Source: Spodoptera frugiperda (taxonomy: Eukaryota > Arthropoda > Insecta > Lepidoptera > Noctuidae). Taken from it: a stretch of DNA of 64,000 nucleotides. Positions 1 through 12,000 of the stretch are shown one piece after another. The stretch spans positions 3,968,001 through 4,032,000 of the forward strand of contig NC_064213.1 of assembly GCF_023101765.2 (NCBI RefSeq). Reading direction: 5' to 3'. Each line of letters begins with the position of its first letter. Position 1 is the first letter of the stretch. The translations under genes and the position numbers were made by a program. The notes under the pieces were generated by a model. It made no database searches. It was not told the origin of the DNA and saw only the letters and a program-made list of their open reading frames with translations.

Positions 1-4
1 TTAC

Positions 5-3000
5 TTAGCATCGGTCATCCACTTTTCTACTTCACCCTGGTGAATGAAGTACGTCGTATTAAAGGTGTCACCCTGTCGTACAATGCATTTGCCTGAAATT
101 TGATAAAACTTAATAAAACAGCCATACTTTTTGTTATACGTAGGTGTATGTGTTTAACAATAGTTCAAATTGTAAATGAGTAATAATATCCTCTTAGTTC
201 CCGAGTTATGTGTACTTTCTAAGATTATTTATATAGATACTACTGCCAAACGGTGAATAAAAACATCGTGAGGAAACCTGGGCTTATAATTTCTAATTGA
301 AAGAAAATTTAAAATCGCCAACCCGCATTGAGCAAGCGTGGCGATAAATGCTTAAAACCTTCTCCATGTGAGAAGAGGCTTTGGTCAGCAGTGGCCACCT
401 AGAAGCTGATGATACTGAATAATATTCTCTTTTTATAACCCTCTATATTTTTAGTCACTGAATGTCTTCCAACAGAAAAAAAAACTATTAAACCATATCA
501 TGTATTAAGTTACAAACCTGGAAATATAACTATTCTCACAAATCTTGCACATAACTGTCTTTTAAAGTAGTCAGGCAGTTGGCGGAAGGTAGGAGCAGAT
601 TCCAAATGATGTATGTACAATGAACAGAAGATATCATTTCGTAAACATGGGGGCGCATCATATACTAATTCGGGGAGCCAGTCGCCTACAAAACAAGGAT
701 GATAATGATATCTCTATAGGATAGCTTTGAATGTATTCCTAAAAGGATTTACTGCAAACAGAGCTTATATGAATACAACTTTTCGTACAAAACAATTATG
801 AATCTACTGTGATCAACTTAATAAGGAATATTCTACGCAGTTTTATTTTTAACTAAGCACTCTGATGTATAGTTTTCCGTCTAATTTCAATGTTCTGCTG
901 CACACACTTCTAATGTAAGTTATTACTAAATAGACACGTAAACCTTTCTTTCTTGTTTAATCTAATGTGATATGATAACTTATTGAGGAAATATTCCACG
1001 CAGTTTTATTTTTTAACTAAGCACTCTATTGTAACTTTATATCTCTAAATTCAATGTTTTGCTGCACATACACTTTTACGTACCTTTCTCTCTCGTCCAC
1101 AATTGATCTGTGTACTCTTTTACTATGTCAAGAATAGCTTGATGAATTCCATTGTGAGCTAGATACTCCAACATCCGTTGAACACCGTAGTCGTAATTAT
1201 ACAATAGGCGGAAATTTTTAAACGCATAATGGATTGCCAAAGCCATTATCCAAATATTCAGCAAATACATGAAGAAGGTCACAAATATTTTATAATATAG
1301 TTGCTTAAGGGATAATGCTATTACCTGAACAGAATGCAAAGGTGATCACAGTTGTAAAATAAAATCAATTATATAATATTTCTTGTTAAACTATAATAAA
1401 CTTACTGTATCCATGCTGGTTTGGGTATGGATAATTAAAATATATGTTAAGGCAACCACATAATCGTGAAGCCAATAAGTAGGCACTACGAAAGAAGGAT
1501 TTTCTTTACCGTAATTATCAGTAAAAGTTCTTGTAGTTCTAGCACAACCTGAGAAAAATCCAAATTAATCTTTTTTAATATAACTATATGTAACTGGCTC
1601 AGTAATAACATCACAAATTAACAGTTCGAATTCTACATAGAAGACATCTATACATACTGTTATCAATACATAATAACACTAAATTGGTTAAACACATAAA
1701 TCTGTATTATTATTGAACATGCAGAAATATAATTACCATCTTTTCTGGTATAAACCGGAGCCCACTCTGTAAAGTCAACAGTTGTATTCAAATGACTTAT
1801 ATCTGCGATGTCAGTTGGAAATTGTGCTTCTGTGAATGAAACAAAGTAATACACCTCTAAATTTTTGAGAAGAATAATCTTTTCTGTAATTTTGAAATAC
1901 TTAATTATTTCCGCCTATCGGTATGTTTGACAAAAATTTTGGAAATTACCTATTCTAGACAACCCCATACGAGATTATGGTCTTTTAATAAGTAACCCTG
2001 TATGACTAAGCTTAAAACAATAACATACCACGCTGACATCCAAATAAAATCCATCCAGTTGTAAAAAAGTGCAGTAGTAACAATAGAATTGTGAATTTCA
2101 AAACGTAGGGGGCTTTTTGGTTCTGAAATGATAATTATTATGTTGAATAATTATTTAGAAAATGACTTATTAAGCCTACATAAAAAAATACCACTTAACA
2201 TCAAGAGAGTCGTGTGAAAAGTACATACAAGTATAGCGCTTGAGGAAACAATAAACTGAGCAATCAAACAAATAAGTGACTTATTGTTAGTAAACGGATT
2301 GTCAGAAATCAGAAACATCAAAAAAGAAACGAATAATTATTTATCTTTTATCGCTAACCCAACATAACAAAAATTACCTATACTTGTAAGTAAGATAAGT
2401 ACCGTAAAGCCTCGGCAAAAATGAGTATCAAAGTCCCAAAAGAATTTCAATCTCAGCAGTCTTGCCAGTTGATAAGTCCAGCGTCCAGTAAATAATGTAA
2501 CCAGAGGTAACAGTAAAGATAAACCATCTAAATATAAAGTCCAATGGCTGAATTTCCTCATACGAAAACGACGGTAAGCCAATTTATTCCTAGCTACTAT
2601 AAGTTCAACCTGCAAATAAAGATAATAGGGATAATGACGGTGTATAAAACTAAAAAATCTTCTTAGTGTGTCAGTTAGGTAATGAAAAACTATTAGACAT
2701 TTTTTTATTTTGTCATATAAGATAACAATACTTAGATAAAACGAATCAAAGTTTAGGAGTAGGAGCAAATAGGTACGTCATTTCTACGGACAAAATGTAC
2801 CTAGAAGTGACGTCACGCGACATTTCAAATCAATATTATCTTCGAAAGTATTTGTTTCCGTAAGAAAATAAAAAATACTTAATTTTTTTTAATAATCTAC
2901 AAGACGGACATTTAAAATGAAAATCATCTACTCTATTATACAGTATTTTATACATTTATTTTGGTCGACAACTTACCGTATAAAACTCAGCTACAAAGTT

Positions 3001-6000
3001 AACCCAACCTATAAGATCCGTGACACAGAGCAACGCAAGTAATCCTGGCGATAATTGCGTACCCGAAGGAAGAGCTGCGCATACAATGACCACAAAACTC
3101 GCGAAAAATGGACTAATTAACCATGCTAAATATAGCCAGCGAGAATACCATGATCCATCAACAGCTTCTATGAGCACATCATGTCTCTGAAAATATAGAA
3201 AAATTAATCTTTTTTATGGAACACGGTAAACAAGCAGACGTATCACCTGAAGGAAAGCAATCGCCGCCGCCCATGGACACTTGAAACACCAGAGGCGTTA
3301 CAAATGCGTTGCCGGCCTTTTGGGTGTTAGGAATTTAAGGGTTGTTGGGGAATCGGGGATTGGGAAGGGGGAATTGGGCCTCCGGTAACCTAACTCTCAC
3401 AACGCAAGCGTTGTTTCACGTCGGTTTTCGGTGAGGCCATGGTATCACTCCGGTCGAGCCGGCCCATTCGTGCTGAAGCATGGCTCTCCCACACTTAGAA
3501 CCTTGTTAAAGATACAATATAGGTACACTACCACATAATATGTGAAGCGGATTTTTAGGTAGAAGAATAGGTAGATTCTTCTAGTTCAAATTATAGAATC
3601 GTTACATCATCTCGTAAAAATAGTGTAGAATTTTATACATTTTTAATTAAGTAATAAGTAAATATTGTTTTAGGTACTAACAATTCCTCTATAAAATTTG
3701 AGCTGTGTGAATTCTCCTTTTTTATATTTACCATAAACAACTATTATTTCGTAAACAACTTTTATTTTATAAGTAGGAAAGTTACCAGTACTTACCGGTA
3801 AAATTATAATTTTACGTCCACGTAGATGGTATGTAATGGAGTCGTAAGGATTTTCAATGTAAACATTTTTGGTTGCCATAAAATGATTCTTGGCTTGTCT
3901 ACTTTTACTGATTGTATATCTCATCTAGAAAATATATTTGATAATACGTTAAAACTGGAATAAATAAATAAGTAAAGGTATAAGCACTTTTATTCATTAC
4001 ATATTTATTATGGCGTTATAAAACAATTCACATATAATAGGGCAGTATATGACTATTATATTTAGTATTAGAAACTAGGATTATCTAGGAAACTAGATTA
4101 CTAGGATCCAGTATATGGCAATAGGCTCACCCCTATTACATGGGACTTATAACACAAATGGTGAAAAGTGGGTGTACATTGTATAGCGGCATTACGTGCC
4201 GTAATGTGCACCTCTGCCTACCCCTTCGGGGATTAATGGCGTGACGTTGTGTGTGTGTGTGTGTGTATTAGAAACTACTTAGAAAAAGGCAAAGAAAGTA
4301 AAACATGGATGCGCACCTCATCAGTGATGATATCCTGGAAGGCCGATATTTCAATCAGTAGCAAATCCACATGGTCATCGGCTACAGCCGTCACACCAAC
4401 TGGGCGTAATTTCACACCTTCCAGTTGACCAAATATATCACCCTTTATAATGATAATAAATTCGATGAGATAATTTCTCAATAATATACGCTTACGATTT
4501 AATTGTGCAGTTTAATTGAACAATTGTGTATACTGTAGTGCCGTAAGGTGTGCACTGCAGACTGTATGACATACAACTGCGTCCACTGATCCGCATCGTA
4601 CGTGCTGCATCATCAGCAAGGCCTACATGCGATGCGTACTGATGACGTCATACATATGTGCGATGCGTACGATGCGGGCCTGTGGACGCTTACCTTTAAC
4701 TGTACAGTTAAAATTGAAACAGTTTAGCCTGCATAAGACAAGTTTCAAACCAACAAGTGTTAGTTTGAAAGGCAATGCACTTGAGGGAGATGATTCAGGC
4801 GTGCATGAACAACCCTGGACGATTATGTTATCCAACTGATAGACTGTCTCACATTCCAAAAAAAATATGAAAAGTAGGTATTGTAAATTAAAAATAATAT
4901 CTGTTAGTTATTTCACCTTAGTTAGAATAATCATTTTCTTGCCATTTTTGAAAATATTGACCCTTCCCCGATGTACAATGCATATGTGACGACAAATGTC
5001 CATTTCTCTAAATATGTCATGATTGGGCAAATAGTAAGCAACATCACTGGCGCTGGCCAACTGTCTTTGTATTGTCTCTCCACCACCAATTATTGAATCC
5101 AGGCTCATAAAAGTTCTGCATCAAAAATAAATAGTAAAGTACCTATGCATAAAAATCAATCTACGTTTTCATTGCCTGTACCCTTGGTACGAGTTTGCTT
5201 TAGGTTTAAAGTAATGGAAACGAGAAAACGAGAGCGCGTTCGACACTCTGATTGGCCGGCTCGATTAGCCAACCAATCAGAACGTAGAACGCGCTCTCGT
5301 TCCGATTACTAAACGTAAAGCAAAATTATACTAAGGGTATTTATTGACCATGCCTTGAAAACAGTTTTATCGTTTGTTTACTTCTTTGTAGTTCTTAACG
5401 AAAACGATAAATAAAAAAAATCCTTAACAACAAAAGAGTGAAACTTACTTTTTGTAGAAATAATAACTTAAATCCTGTCTAAACACAGCACCAATACGTT
5501 CATTAGTCAATTGCTGTAAGTTTATTCCCTTGGTTCTGAAACAGTTAAATTATTACCATTACCTATATATTATTTATTTACATCTACAACAACTGCATTA
5601 ACAGAAATTAAACTAAAATGCTTACCTAATCCAACAATATCGGAAATGCTCCGCTACTCTCTCAATAATAGTATTTTCTACTCTCTCAGACGTAAGAAAA
5701 GTTAGAAGTTGGTGTACCGAATTCTGAAACCTTGTATCTCCACGAAAGTTTAACATCAATAGCGCTAATGTATAACAAGATATAAACCTGTATATTAATA
5801 AAAAAATATTCGTTTAAATTGTACCTTATGCAAGAAGTGATAAAATACGATAGATAAACAAAGCTTACCAAAAGATAAAACCAAGGGCAAATAGAAAAAA
5901 GCCTACACCTAAATTTATACGATCGATAATAAATCTACCGAAATTCATCCCTAACATACCACTCCCTGCAAGATTTAAACTTTGGGCAAATATCTGAAAC

Positions 6001-9000
6001 AAAAAGTGAAAGCCACTTAGATTAGGATGACTAGATACATAAAATAAAATGAAATATTAAAAAGTACACAATATTTTCTTGGTAGAAAATTAATCAGATA
6101 TTGTGAAACAATTCCTAAGTTTCCAATCTTAAACCATTATTTTTTTAGCTTTTTTTTAAGAAGTAACATCATATTACTTTATGTCTTGATATTCTTGCAG
6201 GACTTAAACAAATAATTACAAGTAAGAAGTAAAACCCTCTTTTGAAGAATTTACCTAACGAGATTTTATCATAATACAAAAATATTAATATGTAAAGATT
6301 CTGTAATTAACGTACCAGATGCAGTTGGTGGCCATCCAACTTTTTAGGTAAATGATATAACGTTGGCATCCAGCATTCATTCCTAAGCAGCACACTAACT
6401 AAGTCCTTCCTCGCGTTAAATTTAAAATTAACACAATTAACCATTAAGAAATGGCTAGATGCCAAAACGATTAGCACGTTTACAATCTGCCATTTAAATA
6501 CCTGCAAGAAAATATTATGAAACTATGCTTTAGTACCTTACATTGCTCCACCCATGCAGACAAAAATGAAATAATAAAGTAATAGGTACAACTAACCATG
6601 ATGTAAGTTAAGTTCACAGTCGGTACATCCGTAATGTAATCAAAATATGCAAAAATTATGTATATATGGGCAAACTTGCAAACTGTATTTATAAGAAATG
6701 TGCTATCGTCGCTTATTTCATGTGATATAAGAGCGCGAAGTACACTAAACCAAGGAACAACGCCAATGATGTCTAATAAAAATCCTTTTGCCAGGTAATT
6801 TCTCAAGCATAATGACTTATCCGTAACGTAAATTCCTCGACTGTTGTAATAGGGTAACTGAAATTAACACAATTCTAAAATCAAAGAAAATATAACACTT
6901 AAATCGAAGATTAAAAGCTAGTAAGCTAATAAGGTAAAATAATCTTACACACAACTTGATGACGATATCAATGAACGCAATACAATCACAGAACGCACTG
7001 ATCATCATAAAAATCCATCGTGACACTGCTCCCACGCCACCTACAATCAACAACTACAATATTATCGTAAGAAAATCAAAGCGTAAGACAATTAAAAATA
7101 TTGTATTTCTTTTTTCTTTGTTGTAAATTTTCAACATTTTAACTGTATAACGTTTGGCTTAAGATGTAAAATTATGCATGTTTTTCTAAATAAATAAATA
7201 AATTATCACAAATGTGGTTTGACTTTTATTTGTAACCCATTTTTTTTCAATACTAGTCAGTGTAGTGTTTCAGTATTATTCCTTACACAAAATCCATTTA
7301 TGCCAATGGAAATCAAATGTCTATTTGTCTGGTCATGCAAAATAGCTTTTGCCATGTTGATTTAAAGCGAGAACATTAAGAAAATAGTCGGGTAACTAAT
7401 AAATATCCTACGGTAGTATGACATAAAAAGTTATTATTACCTAGCATTGCTGCACTAATTATGGATATACACACAATTATAACTCGGAACAACATCCACA
7501 ACTGCATGAATCTGGAACGAGCAAATATTATAACTACGCATTATATCAAGTTTCTTATTGTAGAAGTGTTAACTATTTTTGTATTTTAAATCTCGTGAGA
7601 CTTATGAATTATTATTTTTAACGGCACAAACGTGGCAAACATCGTATGATGCTCATCGTGAATATGAAATGCGCATTTAGCGGGGCTTGAAACTAATGAA
7701 ATTGAAGATATAGGAGCATGTCAATAGAATCACCGATTTATGGCACTTGTGGTCAGACAGTTGGCTGAGCATTTTGAGATAGAACTCAACTGGTAACCTC
7801 AAGTAGATAAATATTTTGCACCCTACTTATCTAGCCTACTAAGTGAGCCCAACGTGACGTCGCGTGACATCGCTGCTCATGAAAAACAAAACCTCTATGA
7901 CTTGAAACTAGTAGAGCTTTTCTCAACATACCTATTTACGTGAGTAAACTGGTACTTAATTTATTAATCACCTTGATTCTGGATCTCCCCAGAAGAAGCC
8001 TTGAACAGGTAACGATCGAGTGTCGTAAAAGTCAGCAATCATTTTAGCATTTGAAGACCTAGACGATCTTATATTGTGAATCCTATCCCTGAGCTTGTGT
8101 TGATACTGAAAATATTCGAAGAAATCATTAACGACCAGTTTCAATAACCTATCTATCTGTAGACTCTGTAGATTTGCTGACTAGAGATACAATTTTGACA
8201 CAACATGTTGTATGGAGCTTATGTCAAAATTGTATCACAGACAGTGTACAGGTAGAGTAGTAAGCACGTATAGATAGGTTATTGAAATTAACCGTCAATC
8301 GTATTCCGAAATCTAATTAGTAGCTATAACAACGTGTTGCGGACTGCCTAGCGGGTGTACCAAGGCTCCAGCTCGAATAGCAGGAGTAAGAACGGGGTGG
8401 TTTAGTCTAACATTCCCTCTCGCCGCACCCAAGGCGTGAGAAGTCATAGGATAATTCCCCCCCCCCCCCCCGGGAAAAAATGTTGTAACAAAGAACTGCT
8501 AAGTATTTTCAACTTCAATTGTATTTTCAAAGATACTTACATCTCTATGTTTCAGGACATGATCCTGAAAAATGTCGTTGTATCTACTTCCAAACTCTTG
8601 TACACAATTTTGTACATACGTATGTTCCTTTGGATGCATTTTGTAAATATTGAAGAATTCTTTAACTGGTATATAAATTAACTGCAATAAATTATTTTTT
8701 TTCATTTTATATCATGGAAATAACGTGAATCATTGGTTTACATTAAGCTTCCAAAATGCATTTAACATTTAAAATTAAAATAAAGTTAAATTGCTTTTTA
8801 TTTTTAACCAATTTAAAAAAGGAGAAGTCCTCAATTTCACCTGTATGTGTATATACGTATGTTTAGCCGCGATTATCTCACGATGGGCTTAACCAATTAT
8901 TTGTCGAGGAATTCGGGTAGTTTCAAGCCATGCTAGAAACTCATATTCTGTAGCTTCGCGACAGTCGCCGCGTCGTGTGTGGCGGAATACTACTCATGAA

Positions 9001-12000
9001 TTTGAGCATGGCTTAAAACTAGCCGAGTTTAATTACGAAAAACATAATAATTTATATACCCAAGTTATTAACTAACTGATGACAGCTTGGATATCAACAC
9101 ATTTTTTGGATAACAGTAAGGATTTGGAATTTAGTATAAGTACATGTTTATAATAATTGTTACTTACTTCGCAATCAGTATATGCCATAAAAGATCGAAG
9201 TGATACTTCCCCAAGGAAAATTTCAAATAAAGATAGCAAAGAACCGGGTCCATAGTATTCCGTAACCAACTCTCCCTGTTCATCACAAAACTCGGATTTT
9301 GCGTAACCCTAAAATTATAGTTAATTGATTAGAAACTGTTTTAAACTTTTTCTCCATATAAATAAATCCAATAATAATATTTTTTTTATAAACACAGTAT
9401 GTTGAAAAGTATAATCACAGAATCTAGAACTTTCTGTTTCCTACTCTTTTTTTATTTATTTATTACCTCTATTTAGGCATAAGCCTTATTATACTTCAAG
9501 TACCATAAAATTCAAAAATAAATAGTGGCAAAAAATTTTGGTCGATATTTTATATACCTTTCTATTTTACCATTATAATTATGATGATGATATGACAATT
9601 TACATGAGAAAATTACAAAAGTAAGTCCTTCTGTAATTTGGGACCATGACAAACAACTAGCTATGTAATATAGAAAATCAGTAGTTAAAACTACTACATA
9701 AAAATAACGACTAAAAATCTATGGATTATGATAAATTGGAGAGTAGTTCATAAAGTTTCTGTCAAAAACCGATCGTAGTGCACACATCCAAAGATTTTGG
9801 AAATAGGTTAATTATTTTGGCTATAAAGGTTCTAGTTAGTAGAAGCTTCTACTACATAATAAAACTATATGTTTACCTGAGACACCCAAGCGACATTTTT
9901 GCTTTGAACTCCGAACATATATATGTTAGAATTTTTGGGAAAAATTAAATAATGCGTTGCTCTACTTAAGTCCGCTATAAGGTGAGGATCCGCATGAAGG
10001 AACGGTTTGGATTGGCTTATGATTGATTTAGACATATTTCCTTGAGCTTTCCAGTATATTGCTCTTGCATCGTTTTCTAATTTATTACTTTCCAATACGT
10101 CTATACCTTTATAGTATTTCCAATAACATGTGAGATACCTATCCAGTCTCTTAAGTAAATCTTGATGTATTCTATAGTGTTCGTAATACTTCTTAATTCG
10201 TATAACAAATCTCTGGTACCTTGTTATTTTTATGTTATGCAAATATAAATAGGAGAGATATCTTCCTTTACAAAACAAATACAAAATAAAGACCAAAAAA
10301 CTCAGTAATGCAGACACGTATACATCAGCCAGATTTGAAGCAGGGTTTTTGGCATAGCTCCATTCAAACAACCATGGGATAGTAACTCCAAGAATATCTG
10401 GTTCAGTGCAGTTTGAAACATAGGCCTTGGAGCATATTCTTTTTCCAAAAAAATAAGTAGGAGATAGCTTCGGAAAATAATAGAGCATCTCAAATACAAC
10501 GTGGCTAGTAACAATATGAAAGGCGATTTGAGCCAATACCATTATACGAAAAATGTCAATCATAGGATCATGATGAACCTCAAATTTTAAATATTCTCCA
10601 TAAAAAAGTACGTAAACTTTAATGACTCTATTAAATTGAAGAGTTAAATAAAGTTCGGGCGGGGCTCCGCAAATTTTCGCTATATCTTCAATCCAAATTG
10701 TGGATAGTATGTCAAGAAAAAAAGTGATGCTCTTAAAACGTTCAAAAACAACTGCGGAAAATGTATTCGTCAGAGAGTTTTGTTTCTTCACTGCAGTCAT
10801 GAGAGACACACCTATATCAATGATATAAATAGTCTCTACACAAAATGTGAAAAACGCAAACCATGGCGGTACATGGGCTTTTACTAAGTATATTGGATAC
10901 AAGAACAATACAAGAAGTACGGTGGCAGAGAGAATTCGGTACCATATACGACCGAACTGGGAACGAACATTAAGTATCCATGGGAATTTGAATCTAGTGA
11001 ACATCGAATTTGTTTGTAATTCAGCTTTATTACATAGAACAAGTTGTCCTATATATTTAGGACAGTGATAAATTGTTTCATCATGTGAACAATGTCCCTT
11101 TAAGTTTTCCTTAAGTTCATCTGGGTTGTTACTTTCAAAGAAGTTGGATATTTCCCACCATCGCTTCTTAATCCAACTGATTCCTTCATCTTCATTTCTA
11201 TCAAGACCTCTAATATTTTTTTTGTTCGCAAATAATACTTTTGCGTGAGACAATCTGTCCCGGGCATCATTCAAGATAGCTTTTCGGTCTTCTGGATATT
11301 TGTGTAAAGCTTCTATTATATCCACTCGCTTGACATAGTAGAATTCACAATATGTGACGCAGCGAACTATTACCTTCCTTTTTATATGAGGCACCAAAAA
11401 GCTTATGTCTCCAAATATTGTCCCAGCAGTAACAGAGAGAATCGGTGTTACTCCATCATCTAGTGAAATGAGTTGGAGTATCCCGGATTTGAGATAATAC
11501 AAAGAACCAGTATTATTTAACCCTGTAAAAAATTTCTCGCCCGGTAACTTCAAACTCATAACTGCAAGGTTACTTATCAGACGTCGAAAGGGATAGCTTG
11601 TTTTCCTCAAAGTAGGACTATGATAAAATAATGGCCATAGTAAATCCTGCATAATTTCAAGTTTCAAATATCTAGGTAGCCCTGTATAAAACTTTGGTAC
11701 TTTTGCTATACAACTCTGTTTTTCATACATCAATTTATAATATTCTTTAACTATTTTCGCTGAGTCATCATTCGGATTTCTTCTTTTAGTCTCATCAATA
11801 ATTTTTTTCACTCTTGAATACAATGAGAAAATCTCGCGAAACCTAAACGTAGATTCAGCAAAGGATTTAGGAACTAATATGAAATGTCCTACTACGTAGC
11901 TCAACACCATTAATAAGCACACCACTATATGCTCCAAAATCGTAGATGGCATTATATCGTCGATGTACATATTAATAAAATAGGAATATATAAATACTAC

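Larger units (their letters stand above)
5..3924 (-). other. Channel repeat 4 of the tetra-CNG-like gene (CNBD cut by window edge)
   Basis: Exon 2977-3186 gives S1-S2. Exon 2378-2609 gives S3 and S4 with RWTYQLARLLRLK, a clear basic ladder. Exon about 2025-2122 gives S5. Exons 1737-1854 and 1406-1548 give a long turret and the pore helix, with ILIIHTQTSMDTV in the filter zone and no glycine signature. Exon 1084-1324 holds S6 and C-linker, 518-685 the linker and the start of the CNBD, and 5-92 the first beta strands (GKCIVRQGDTFNTTYFIHQG). The rest of the CNBD must lie left of the window. Confidence 0.7.
4317..8105 (-). other. Channel repeat 3 of the tetra-CNG-like gene
   Basis: S1 (exon 7441-7511) and S2 (6949-7040) are hydrophobic. 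Exon 6597-6857 holds the S2-S3 linker, S3 and S4, with the CNG-like run LAKGFLLDIIGVVPWFSVLR. S5 is in 6316-6501. The pore and S6 are in 5869-5993 and 5626-5787, with a filter region of AGSGMLGMN. The C-linker continues into 5449-5535. The CNBD is in 4917-5115 and 4317-4442 and has KGDIFGQLEGV at the phosphate-binding position: FG is kept, but the glutamate that contacts the ribose is Gln. Confidence 0.75.

Noticed and set aside
4690..4859. Possible extra exon of the tetra-channel gene
   Set aside because: The minus-strand frame has no channel or CNBD character, and exons 4917-5115 and 4317-4442 already join in phase to give a continuous CNBD.
8458..8471. Poly-C run as a functional motif
   Set aside because: It borders a SINE-like copy and is a simple homopolymer with uncertain length.
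9865..11970. 701-codon open frame as a complete stand-alone gene
   Set aside because: It extends in frame upstream to a splice acceptor at 12043 and ends at a GTAAAC donor at 9876; it begins inside a pore segment and stops in the middle of a CNBD, so it is an internal exon.
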